Below the pieces are notes generated by a model. That model was given only the letters and a program-made list of their open reading frames with translations. It had not been told where the DNA came from and ran no database searches. This document shows positions 36,245-47,072 of a stretch of 64,000 nucleotides of DNA, piece by piece; the stretch's first letter is position 1; every line of letters starts with the position of its first letter. The stretch lies in assembly GCA_954871525.1 (NCBI GenBank), contig OX940868.1, forward strand, positions 17,045,056 through 17,109,055. Reading direction: 5' to 3'. The position numbers and the translations under genes were made by a program. The stretch is from Parietaria judaica. Taxonomy: Eukaryota; Streptophyta; Magnoliopsida; Rosales; Urticaceae.

Positions 36245-36878
36245 TGTTGGTTATGCCCGAACCCGATATTGTATCTCTCTGATTATCGGGTATAGACCTG
36301 ATAACCATAACCGACATTATGGGCCCACACGGGCCCAAGTATTAATTATGATTCATAATTAATTAATAAAAGATTAATTAATTCATGATTGGGCTTTTAG
36401 AAAGCCCAATGGGTGGGCTTTTAAAAAGCCCACTAGGTCATAACCATAGGGTATTATAAATACCCTAATATGACTCATAATTAAACACAACACACAAACC
36501 CTAGCCTCCTAGAATTCTAGCTCCCTCCCTAGTGAGTCGAATTTCGTGGCTTCCTCCCCGGTTCAATCAACGGTTGATCATCTAAACACCAACAAGGATC
36601 TAACCTATCCTCCGAGGTGTTTTCCGGTCATCTAAGACGTTCCCGAGTGACGTGGTGGACGAAATAGAGGCGCAACACTTGCGGCGTTAAATCCTAAATT
36701 CGGCAAGCTCCGGAATCAAAGGAATCGACAGTTATTCGGTACAGTTGGCAAAAGTACCGAAGTTTGGTAACGATCTCTAAACGATCTTAATTCTCGTAAT
36801 TATTCTAGATCTTTATTGTTCGATGATATCCCGTGATTTCCGCCTCGGGATTGAGAAAAGTCATCGAAAAACCCAACA
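36245..36878 (+). repeat. Copia-1 5' LTR (634 bp)
   Basis: Bounded by TGTTGG and CCAACA. It contains a TATA box (ATTATAAATACCC near 36,450), preceded by several GGGCCCA and TGGGCTT boxes and two GGGCTTTT(A)AAAAGCCC inverted repeats. These features mark the promoter in U3. Confidence 0.95.
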
Positions 36879-36879
36879 G

Positions 36880-36891
36880 TGGTATCAGAGC
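36880..36891 (+). other. Copia-1 primer-binding site
   Basis: TGGTATCAGAGC, one base after the 5' LTR, complementary to the 3' end of initiator tRNA-Met, the usual primer of plant Copia elements. Confidence 0.92.
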
Positions 36892-38850
36892 CGGTCTGAG
36901 TAATTTTCGAAAATTAGATATGTTGACCGAAATAATTTTGGAAATTTTTGGTGTGATTAGATTTTCAGTGGGAGCATTAGAAAATTAATTATGATTAATT
37001 TTGTGTGTTGTTCAGAATCCGATTTAGAATCGGGATTGGATTTTTATTTAATTTTAATGTGTATTATTAAATAAGAAAAAGGGAAATCAAACGACGACAC
37101 CACCACCGGAACCGGCGGCGATTTTACCGTCACCGCCAAGGTTCCGAGTGGCGCCGCCGTTTGTGGCTCCCATTCGATGGGAGCCAATGGGCGACGGCTA
37201 GGGTTACAAAAACCCTAGCCGAAATAATTTTTTTTTTTAAATCGCGTGGGCCTGATTGGGTTAGGCCCACGGGCTGGGTTTTAACCCAGCCCACTTTTGA
37301 TTTGGGGTGGGCCTGATTAGATCAGGCCCACGGGCTGGGTTTTTAACCCAGCCCCACTTCGCCCAGCCCGGACCATGATGATCCGGGCAAGCCCAACCCG
37401 GGTCTGACCCGGGTAATCGACCCGGGTTGGACCCGGGGCTTCAGCCCAGGTCTGTACTGACCCGGGCCCACACCGAACAGACCCGGATCCGGGTCAAAAT
37501 AAATGTTTTCGGGCAGGGCCATTTTCGGCCCTGCCCGGTCTGGCCCTTTTGTGACAGGGGTTGCCCGAGGGCAACCCGTACAAGCTCGGTTTTATCCCGA
37601 GCTCGTATCCCGGTATTAGATATTTAATTATATTTATGTTTAATTATTTTAAAATACGATTTAAAGTGTTTATTTTATTTTATTTATAATTATTATAAAT
37701 ATCTTTAAATATGAATATTGAAAATCTAATATATGATATTAATTATTAATAAATATGATTTATTAAATATTATTATCAATCTTATGAAGTTTGTTTCCAT
37801 TTAATATTATGTTATTCATTTATTGATTCACAAATTGTTTGTTCATAAATTTTATTAATAATCAATAATTCTTAATTAGATTAAGATAATGAATAATCTC
37901 TTATTTATTATAGTAATAGAAAAGATCTAAACTTTAATGGAAATAAAAGATATATATATTATGATTAAAGATAGTTTATATATAAGATAGTTATTTATCT
38001 TTTATTTTGTATTATGACAAAGTTTGATTAAAAGATATCTTATCTATAAAGTTAGTTATTTATCTTTTATTCATTTGTAGAAAAGATAAATCATGAATGA
38101 AGATATTTTATCTTTAAGTGATTTATATATCTTTTGTCTTTAGATTTTCATAATATATATTTATATATATGTATACTTTCAGAAGTATATTTAATTCGAA
38201 AAAGAATATGTTTTACAAAATAGGATTATGTATTACATATTCATTGCCTTAATTCTTAGAACATTTTAATTAGTTAACTATGTTTAGTTTAAGACAAAAG
38301 TTAGGATCACCTAAAACCCCTCAATAAATATTAGGTATAATGTCTTCCACCGGTTGGGTCCTCGATCTAATTGAGAAAAGTTTTGAGTGTGTCTCTAACC
38401 CAAGGGAATACTCTTATACCCTCTTTTAGACGCGTAGGGCGACCTATACTGTCCGCCGATTCACCCCGTCGGTCTACCTAAACGAGTACTCTAATTAGAT
38501 TAGATATCATAGACAATTCAAATGAAATCGGTTAGAATGATAAATGAAAAACTGTTTTTCTTTTCTAAACGTCAGAGATAATATAGGATATTAGAGCAAT
38601 TGTTGACTTTCTCTGAGTGACTAATTAATGGAATTGATGAGGGTTACTTTTCCATTAACAAATCACGAAATATTATATAAAGTCCTTATAATATATACTT
38701 TTTGTAACATCTTTGTTATAATAAATAATTTATAATTTACATGTCAATACTAGAATTAATATTGTGCTTGAATATTTTACTTTTCAATTTGTAGAATATA
38801 TTTATCTCTAACTCTATCTGTCTATATATATATATATATATATATTAGAT
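36892..38850 (+). other. Copia-1 untranslated leader with GC-rich palindromic island
   Basis: About 2 kb between primer site and gag. 37,080-37,620 is very GC-rich in an AT-rich element. It is built of repeated, mutually complementary words such as GGGCTGGGTTTTAACCCAGCCC, which should fold strongly in the RNA. A (TA)n run lies at 38823-38845, just before the gag ATG. Confidence 0.75.
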
Positions 38851-39720
38851 ATGGACCCGTTGAATCTCATGGCTTCAGAAGCAGTGAAAAAGTTCAAAGC
38901 TGCAGTGGAAAACAATCGTCTTGACGATTCTAACTACATGACCTGGTCAGAGGCATTCAAAAGAATGCTAAGGAACGACGATCTTGGTTTCATAGCCAAG
39001 GATTTGCCGCCTACAATGCCTGACAGAGATACAGGTTCAAAAGAAGACTGGATTAGCTATCATCATTATACAATGAAGTCCATTCATGTTCACCGACTCA
39101 TTATGTCATCTGTGATGCCGATCATAGGACGTGAGATCGAGAGCTTGAATGCACATGATACTATCTTATACCTTGAGAAAACTTATGGGGATCGGAACCC
39201 CATAAGAAGGTACCAGCTGTTGTGGAAACTGTTCAATGTGAAGATGTCCATTAACAGTACCGTTAGAGAACATTACAACACGCTGATGAGCTATGCAGAC
39301 AGACTTCAACAATCTGGGTTCTATGTCGGTATAGACATGAGAAGATTTTGCATACTCCAGTCTCTCATTCCAGAACTGCGAAAGACAGTTAACATCCTTA
39401 TAGAAGAAAACTGCAACTTTGACCACCTTGTCGATTTACTTGAAATTGGCGAAGAAAATATGAAGGCAGAAAGAAAAAGGAAATTGGAAGACATTGAAAC
39501 TATGAGAAAATCCAAGATGAGTAAAGACTCACCAGACAAAGTCTCTGAGACTATCGATGTCGAACCCTCAAGCTCAGGTATAAACGTTATAACCAAAATC
39601 TTAAAGATTCATTGAATATGTAGTAATCTGGTTACTAACATGTGTTATTGAAATATTGTTTCTCACACAGAAGAATCTGATAAAGAAGAGGAAGAGGAAG
39701 AAGAAGAAGAAGAGGAGTAG
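38851..39720 (+). CDS. Copia-1 gag, apparently spliced (exons 38851-39577 and 39671-39720)
   Basis: The ATG at 38851 opens a 254-codon frame starting MDPLNLMASEAVKKFK, with the Copia gag (UBN2-type) layout: NYMTWSEAFKRML near residue 30, then YLEKTYGDR and REHYNTLMSYADRL. The unspliced frame ends at 39615. A donor after TCAAGCTCAG (39577) and an acceptor after TTTCTCACACAG (39670) define a 93-bp GT-AG intron in phase 1. The spliced product has 258 residues and ends in an almost pure Glu tail before the TAG at 39718. Gag forms the particle that packages the element RNA. There is no zinc knuckle in either form. Splicing after gag is known from Copia elements as a way to raise Gag output. The joining itself is my inference from splice signals and frame. 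Confidence 0.8.
39578..39670 (+). other. predicted intron in Copia-1 gag
   Basis: Donor CAG/GTATAAAC and acceptor TTTCTCACACAG/AAG. Exon lengths 727 and 50 bp keep the frame. Confidence 0.6.
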
Positions 39721-40029
39721 AGACTCTGAAAACTTGCAATGTCCTGTTCGTGCAACAAGACATCCATGTTATCCGTCTTCTTTTGTGTCTTAAGTTTTTA
39801 GTTTCAAGTGAATAATGATTAATTTATTTATGTTTAGATTTTCCATTAAGTTTGTTTTTGGAATAATATTTTGAATATTTTATTATCAAAGATATTAAGT
39901 TTGTTAATATTAATGTGTTAATTTATGATAAGTCATAAATATTTAATTCTAAAGGGCATAATAAAACAATCTTATAGTTCCAATAATTATGAAATTATAG
40001 ACATTCTTAAATGTCTATAAAATTTTGAT

Positions 40030-42618
40030 TTGTCAAAAGTGCATCACCTAAATAAAGGAGGTTTTAGGTATTTTATCACCTTCACTGATGACTTCAGTCG
40101 ATACGGTTATGTATACTTAATGAAACACAAATCTGAATCGCTTGAAAAGTTCAAGCAGTTCAAGAATGAAGCTGAAAATCAATTAGCAAGAAAAGTTAAA
40201 GCCATACGATCTGATCGAGGTGGCGAATACTTGAGCGATGATTTCAAAGCTTACCTCCGTGACATAGGAATCATTTCATCACTGACCCCTCCAGGTACAC
40301 CCCAACTAAATGGTGTATCTGAGAGGAGAAATCGAACCTTGTTGGACATGGTTCGATCAATGATGAATAAAACTGACTTACCTGAGTCCCTATGGGGACA
40401 CGCACTTATGACAGCAGCTACCACACTGAACTGTGTACCATCTAAGACGGTTCCTTCAACACCATATGAGATATGGAAAGGAAGAATACCGGATTTGCAT
40501 TTCATGAGAATCTGGGGATGTGAGGCATATGTCAAGACTCTAATGTCTGACAAGCTCAGTCCCAAATCGGTTAAATGTAACTTTGTGGGATACCCAATGG
40601 AAACTCATGGGTATTACTTCTATAAAAAAACACACAGGCAAAATAATAGTTGCCAAAACCGGCGTTTTCTTAGAAGAAGATTTTCTCTCTAGAAAGTCTA
40701 GTGGGAGAAACATTGTTCTTAATGAAGAGCATGAACCACAAGATACTCAAGAACAAGAAATGGACACAGAAGGTACTCACACATCGGGTTATGAATATCG
40801 TGATCAGATCATGGTTGATAACCAAATAGAAAACGTTGTTCTAAACGAAGAAGTTGAAAATGAGATTGTCAACGAAGAACCTCAAGAAAATATAGTTCTA
40901 TACGATGTACCCATACAAGATGGGATTAGTGAGCAACCAGATTACACACTGACATCACGAAGATCAATTAGAGAGAGTCAACCTCCTCTTAAATTGAACC
41001 TTCTTGTTTCAATAGAAGATGAAACTGTTCATGAAGACGATGGTGAAGAACCTGAATCTTATAACGAAGCAATGTCAGGAGATGACTCAGACAAATGGCT
41101 AGAAGCCATGAAATCTGAAATGGACTCCATGTATGGCAACGAAGTATGGGACCTCGTTGATGCTCCCAAAGGGTCCAAACCCATTGGTTGCAAATGGATC
41201 TTCAAAAGGAAGATCGACATGGATGGCAAAATACAAACTTACGAAGGAAGATTAGTCGCGAAAGGTTATCGAAAAATTCATGGTATTGACTATGATGAAA
41301 CTTTCTCTCCTGTTGCCATGTTCAAGTCCATAAGAATCTTGCTAGCCATTGCAGCATTTCATGATTATGAAATCTGGCAAATGGATGTGAAGACCGCGTT
41401 CTTGAATGGTGTTCTCGAAGAGGATGTGTACATGACACAGCATGAAGGTTTCATAGACCGCAAACATCCAAACAAGGTTTGCAAATTGAAAAGATCAATT
41501 TATGGTCTTAAGCAAGCATCTCGAAGCTGGAATCGTCGTTTTGATGAATCAATTACTGATTTTGGTTTTGTTAAGAATAAAGACGATCCTTGTGTATATA
41601 TCATATCGAGTGGGAGCAAAATAGTTTTCCTTATTCTTTATGTAGATGACATACTGATAATAGGAAACGATACATCTGAACTCCAGACTGTGAAGGAGTG
41701 GTTGAGAAAATGTTTCTCAATGAAAGACTTAGGAGAAGCCGCCTATATACTAGGCGTAAAGATTCAAAGAAATAGACATCAAAGAATCTTATCTCTAAGT
41801 CAAGGTACATATATTGACAAAATTGTTAAAAGGTTTAAAATGGACAAATCGGAAAAGGGTTTTACACCGATGACCCATAAGACATACTTAACCAAGAAGC
41901 AATGTCCGGTTTCTTCAGAAGAAATCAAAAGTATGGAGAAAATTCCATACGCTTCAGCTATTGGTTCAATAATGTATGCAATGATATGTACGAGACCACA
42001 TGTAGCTTTTGCCTTAAGCATGACAAGCAGATTTCAATCAAACCCAGGTTTTAACCATTGGACAGCCGTTAAGAATATCTTGCGTTATTTAAATAGAACA
42101 AAAGATAGATGTTTGACATACGGTGGAGCAAAAGAATTAACTTTTGAAGGATATTCCGATGCATGCTTCCAAACAGACAGGGATGATTTCAAATCTCAAA
42201 CAGGATATGTATTCTGTACAAATGGTGGTGCTGTTACGTAGAACAGCAGTAAACAAGCTACGGTAGCTGATTCAACCACAGAATCTGAGTACATTGCTGC
42301 ATCTGATGCTGCAAAAGAGGCTGTATGGATCAAGAAATTTGTTTCTGATCTTGGTGTAGTTCCTAGCATTGGTGATCCTGTGAAGCTTTTCTGTGACAAC
42401 AACGGAGCGCTATAGCAAAAGCCAAGGAACCAAGATCACACAAGACAGCAAAGCATGTACTCAGAAAGTACCATCTGATCAGAGACATTGTTGATCGGAA
42501 GGACATAGAGATGAGGAGAGTAGACACTGAAGAAAATGTAGCAGATCCGATGACAAAATCTTTATCGAAAGAAAAGCATTTTCGTCATGCGGAAAGTATT
42601 GGGATAAAGAACCCATGA
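40030..42618 (+). pseudogene. Copia-1 integrase, reverse transcriptase and RNase H, broken
   Basis: 40030-40692 is the integrase core with the acidic triad in FTDDFSR, SDRGGEY and SERRNR, then the GY motif. A frameshift falls in a run of A at about 40,625. 40583-42241 continues with a variable linker and the reverse transcriptase: WIFKRK, RLVAKGY, QMDVKTAFLNG, GLKQASRSW and the YVDD catalytic motif. RNase H follows (GYSDA, then after a TAG at 42239, ESEYIAASDA). A second disruption lies near 42,410, and the reading ends at a TGA at 42616. The protease and the zinc-binding pre-integrase part should stand between gag and integrase. They are absent; only about 300 AT-rich bases lie there. Confidence 0.9.
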
Positions 42619-43786
42619 ATGTCTATTACGATTTTATTATCTGAACCTGATTTTGGATCGGGAACAAATTTTATGTAATTATTATCTTTCATTAAATTTG
42701 AAGCACATTATTATTTTCTTTAAAAGGCAAGTTTCATCATTTAAAGGTTAATATAAATATTTTATTCAAAACATTGATATCAAGCTAAACAAATGTAGTT
42801 CCTAAGATGTCTTCGAGACATTCTTGAATTTCCCCAGTCAAAGAAATCATTATGAGAAAACAAAGAGGGACTATCAATGATATTCATAATTGACTAGTAC
42901 ATGTTGTTAAGATAAAAGGAAGGGGTCCTTGATATCTAAGAGATATTCTTATACATGTAGGCACTAGTCGGAATGACTAGCAGTGCTGGAAGACTCGCAC
43001 TCTAAATATTCTCACATGGAAACGAAACCTTGGAACAAGGGGACACTGAGAAACTTAGAGATATGAAGAGACTCCAAAGTTTGAGAACATCATGAGACCA
43101 TCACTGGGTAAGTTGCATGCTTAGATTACAACTCAACGCTTACCGTAACTGGAAAGTCATAGCAGTTGTAGTTGGGCATGTGATGAACCTTGTAGGATGG
43201 AATGACGTTTCAAGAAAACATGCATCCCCCCATTCCTTTTTGGGGCTATACACTCAGGGCCTTCTGAATAGTACAAGTAAAATGAAATCTGTGGCCACAG
43301 GCAAAACAAAAGAGTTTTTGTTTTGATGTTTCAATACTTATACCTGAATCAGAAATTAGATCAAGACTAAACAGGTGTTCCAAACCATGACTTGTGCCTC
43401 ATCTAGAGATGTAAAAGGATGTTGAAGGAATCAGTCATATACCTTATTTTAATCGTAAAGAACCACATGGTTCACCTCGATTAATCTATAAAAGAGGATT
43501 TAAAGTTTTGTAGATTGGGGGAAGTTAAGTCTAGGTGGAGGCCACTTACTTCTTGCATACTCTTATGAGTATGTGGCCAACACTACAGAATCCTACAGAG
43601 TCACACCGAACTCGCAACGAAAACGGAGTATGATGATTAAATTACAATGAAACAAACTTCGTTTGTAACTTTGATGAACCAGGCATGAGTAGCTGAGAGA
43701 ATGTACATCTAACCCAAGGCGGCATTCTCGAGTAATACTTTATGTGCAGTGCGTGCACGGAGATAGCCAATCCGGTGCGTTCGTGC
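42619..43786 (+). other. Copia-1 3' untranslated region
   Basis: 1.2 kb between the end of pol and the polypurine tract. I see no envelope-like or other open frame of weight; the 69-codon frame at 43117-43326 is not recognised. Confidence 0.6.
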
Positions 43787-43797
43787 AAGTGGGAGAT
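43787..43797 (+). other. Copia-1 polypurine tract
   Basis: AAGTGGGAGAT directly before the 3' LTR, the plus-strand priming site. Confidence 0.85.
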
Positions 43798-44433
43798 TGT
43801 TGGTTATGCCCGAACCCGATATTGTATCTGTCGGATTATCGGGTATAGACCCGATAACCATAACCGACATTATGGGCCCACACGGGCCCAAGTATTAATT
43901 ATGATTCATAATTAATTAATAAAAGATTAATTAATTCATGATTGGGCTTTTAGAAAGCCCAATGGGTGGGCTTTTAGAAAGCCCACTAGGTCATAACCAT
44001 AGGGTATTATAAATACCCTAATATGACTCATAATTAAACACAACACACAAACCCTAGCCTCCTAGAATTCTAGCTCCCTCCCTAGTGAGTCGAATTTCGT
44101 GGCTTCCTCCCCGGTTCAATCAACGGTTGATCATCTAAACACCAACAAGGATCTAACCTATCCTCCGAGGTGTTTTCCGGTCATCTAAGACGTTCCCGAG
44201 TGACGTGGTGGACGAAATAGAGGCGCAACACTTGAGGCGTTAAATCCTAAATTCAGCAAGCTCCAGAATCAAAGGAATCGGCAGTTATTCGGTACAGTTG
44301 GCAAAAGTACCGAAATTTGGTAACGATCTCTAAACGATATCTTAATTCTCGTAATTATTCTAGATCTTTATTGTTCGATGATATCCCGTGATTTCCGCCT
44401 CGGGATTGAGAAAAGTCATCGAAAAACCCAACA
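43798..44433 (+). repeat. Copia-1 3' LTR (636 bp)
   Basis: Near-identical to 36245-36878. It is two bases longer because of one 2-bp indel in the GATATCTTAATTC region. Confidence 0.95.
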
Positions 44434-44438
44434 CACAA

Positions 44439-45390
44439 GGCAAAAAATAACTTAGGACATAGATAATCAGTGTGAAAAATCTAAATATCTTCGCTGCATA
44501 ACATCATAATGAACATCAGCTTTGAGTGCTTTGCGCCGGGTCTCAGTAAGCGTAGATTAGGATTCACATTTAACAATATTTAATATGTCTTTAGTTTTTG
44601 TTAGTAATGAGGGTCAAAAAATATTGTTGTTAAATTATAATTACATTAGCATTGAGTGTGTTAAAACGTTGAACACTCGAGACGAGTACTTTCTTTAATT
44701 GCCGGAATTGGTTCCAACGTTAAGTAAATGACCATATTGACTATGAGCGTTATAAATATTGAATTCAATTATATATTACGCTTTGACTATTTTGCAATTT
44801 ATTATAAACCATTATAGATTTGATTCCAAATCAATTCATTTTTTTCCCTTTGGTGTCTATAAATTGATTGTGACCTTGACCCTATTTGACACAAAATTGC
44901 AAAACAAAGTTTCAGAGACTCTTTATATGATATTAATTTTGTTCTCATTTTTTCACTCCGTAAATTCAAATATGCTTCCTATTGTTTTATGTTGTGAGTC
45001 TTTGGGTAACAGAGTTTAAGAAGTTTCAGTTCGCCGGCTTGTCGCTTTGAACCATATTCTTGGTTCAAAGCGACAAGCTGATGCTCATCAATCCAAGAAG
45101 ATTTATGTATTTTGAATTCATTTGTTACCATTTTTATTTAATTTGTTTCTTATATATCATATTTATATAAATTATACATAATAATAAGTTATAACTAGTA
45201 TCAAAAGTATGAACTTTAACGAATACATAATTACATGTGATTAGTAAGCTTTGAGTATGGTACTAGTTGCTATGCAAGTTTTGATATTTAATAGTTTTAT
45301 TACATGACGTGTTCTTTTACTTGTCTAGCAAGTTCCTTGGGCACTAAGTTTCTTAGGGTTAAAAGGTAATTTAATACTATTGTGTTATCT
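44439..45390. other. spacer between Copia-1 and the inverted CAAGG element
   Basis: AT-rich. It holds an 86-codon frame (44759-45019) without recognisable features, and a perfect hairpin at 45037-45078. Confidence 0.4.
45037..45078. repeat. perfect 18-bp hairpin
   Basis: GCTTGTCGCTTTGAACCA at 45037-45054, a 6-base loop TATTCT, then its exact reverse complement at 45061-45078. The stem is moderately GC-rich inside very AT-rich DNA. It is too short for a typical plant miRNA precursor, and no T-run terminator follows. Confidence 0.8.
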
Positions 45391-45398
45391 ATATAAAC

Positions 45399-46696
45399 CA
45401 TGGTTTCGATTTTCGCGATAATCGAGCGATTAATCGCTGAAAACCACTTCTCGGTAACTTATCTCCTCTAATCGTTATCTTTTTATACTTATCGCGATTT
45501 TTTGATTCGAAAAGCAAGTCACTTATCTCTCAAACTTATCAAGTGTATTTTCTCGAAAAGCAAGCTACTTTTCGGTCAAAAACGATAAGTCAACCCTGGT
45601 ATAAATTTTTCTCTTTTTGCGGCAGAAGTTCCAACTTCTTTTAATTTCGAAATTTAAATGTATTTTTAGGGTTTTTTTAGTAGATCTTGAGTGTTTTGAT
45701 GTTTAAATGTTGTATATGTATGAATCATGTCAATTTTTCACATTTTTATTCTATATTTGTAGTAGTTACTTAGAAAGCTATTAGGTTGAATGAAAGTTAA
45801 ACTTTGAGTTTCATATTAGTTTAATTGTACATTTTACGTTTTGAATCAAATGTTATTGTTGAAATTGATTTTTTTTTTAAGTATATGATGGAATATAGAT
45901 GAATCAAGATGGTTTTTGTTCTTTTTATTGAAGTTTTGCAGATTTGGGTTAAATTTAAGGGTTTATGCAAATTATTTATAATTGCGACAAAAGTACTAGT
46001 TTTCCTAAAAATAGTGAATTTGAGATATATTTTAATTTTTTTTCTTCTGTAATTTCATTTTGCAAAATTGTATATAATTAGGAAACTGTTAGTTTGACAT
46101 AATTATTTTTGTAATTGATGTCTTTCTGAATTTTGACCTTATTGCGGCAAAAGTACATATTTTTTGAAATTGGTTAAGTTAAACTAGTTAGTCTATTTTT
46201 TTTTATGTAAAATCATTTTATAACATTGTATATAACTTATAAAATGTGAGGTTGACATAATTATTTCTAATTCAATGTTTTCCCGAATTGCAACCTATTG
46301 CGGGAAAAGTAAGTATTTTTTTTAAATTGGTTAAATTGAGCTATTTCTTAGTTTTTTTATGTAACTTCATTTTGTAACATCGTATATAATTCTGATACTT
46401 TGATTCTGACATAATTTGTTTTGTAATTTGACGTTTTTCAATTATTAAGGAAAATATACATTTAGTATTTTATGTTATAAAAATATTTTATGTATGAAAA
46501 TATATATGAAAATATTTTATAAGTTTTCCACCGATAAATCTATCGGTAACCGATTAATCCATCGATAAGTTCGATAAGTTTCGGTAACGGCAAACGATAA
46601 ATTTTATAGGTTTTCCATCGATAAATCCATCGGCAAACGATTACTCCGTCGATAACGGCAAACGATTTATCGGCAAATATGGCATTCAAATCCTTG
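45399..46696 (-). mobile_element. 1,298-bp non-autonomous hAT-like element (CAAGG family), copy B
   Basis: The left end is CATGGTTTCGATTTTCG; the right end reversed reads CAAGGATTTGAATGCC. It is flanked by a perfect 8-bp duplication, ATATAAAC, at 45391-45398 and 46697-46704. The whole body is the reverse complement of the element at 13562-14845, including the CCACTTCTCG...TTATCTCC and GCCGATAAATCG segments, with moderate divergence. Confidence 0.9.
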
Positions 46697-46710
46697 ATAT
46701 AAACACATGA

Positions 46711-46916
46711 TGTTGTTTGTATTTTGCATCTCCACAATTAGTATTCAACGTGTAGTTATTATCAGAGAGGAGTTATCCTTTTTCTTTCTTTCCTTTTGCT
46801 CTCATACTTCGCTGCCTACCCAAATTCATTATAGCATATATATTAAACACATCAGAGTGTGCTTTGCTCATACATAGTGGGTGGGGGTGTTTAAATACGC
46901 CATATTTTCACTAACA
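46711..46916 (+). repeat. possible Copia-2 5' LTR (about 206 bp)
   Basis: Starts TGTTGTTTG and ends ACTAACA just before the primer site. A 3' partner was not found, so the left boundary is a guess from the TG and CA ends. Short LTRs of this kind are common in Copia elements. Confidence 0.4.
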
Positions 46917-46918
46917 TT

Positions 46919-46930
46919 TGGTATCAGAGT
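46919..46930 (+). other. Copia-2 primer-binding site
   Basis: TGGTATCAGAGT, initiator tRNA-Met type, two bases after the presumed LTR end. Confidence 0.8.
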
Positions 46931-46953
46931 GAGGTTGTTGGTGTCGTTGTTAG

Positions 46954-47033
46954 GTCTCTTGAAAGTCTTAGTATGCTCTGTGGTTGCGGTTTCGACTGGT
47001 TTTCCACATCAGAAACGAATTTCTTGAGATTTA
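46954..47033 (+). repeat. 80-bp block shared with the hAT intron
   Basis: Starts GTCTCTTGAAAGTC and ends near TCTTGAGATTTAA. It matches 4990-5070 and 5112-5192 almost base for base, and here it lies in the Copia-2 leader, upstream of gag. Confidence 0.85.
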
Positions 47034-47072
47034 ATTGTGTGAGTTTCTTTGTGTCGAGGTACTGCCAAAACG

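Larger units (their letters stand above)
36245..44433 (+). mobile_element. Copia-1: LTR retrotransposon, 8,189 bp
   Basis: LTRs at 36245-36878 and 43798-44433 start TGTTGG and end CCAACA. The element is flanked by a perfect 5-bp duplication, CACAA, at 36240-36244 and 44434-44438. The order is primer-binding site, 2-kb leader, gag, integrase, reverse transcriptase, RNase H, which is the Ty1/Copia order. By eye the LTRs differ by about nine substitutions and one 2-bp indel, so insertion is fairly recent. Protease and the pre-integrase region are missing, and pol carries a frameshift and stops, so this copy is not autonomous. Confidence 0.95.

Noticed and set aside
45037..45078. miRNA precursor or transcription terminator
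   Set aside because: The stem is only 18 bp with a 6-base loop, shorter than plant precursors, and no U-rich tail follows.
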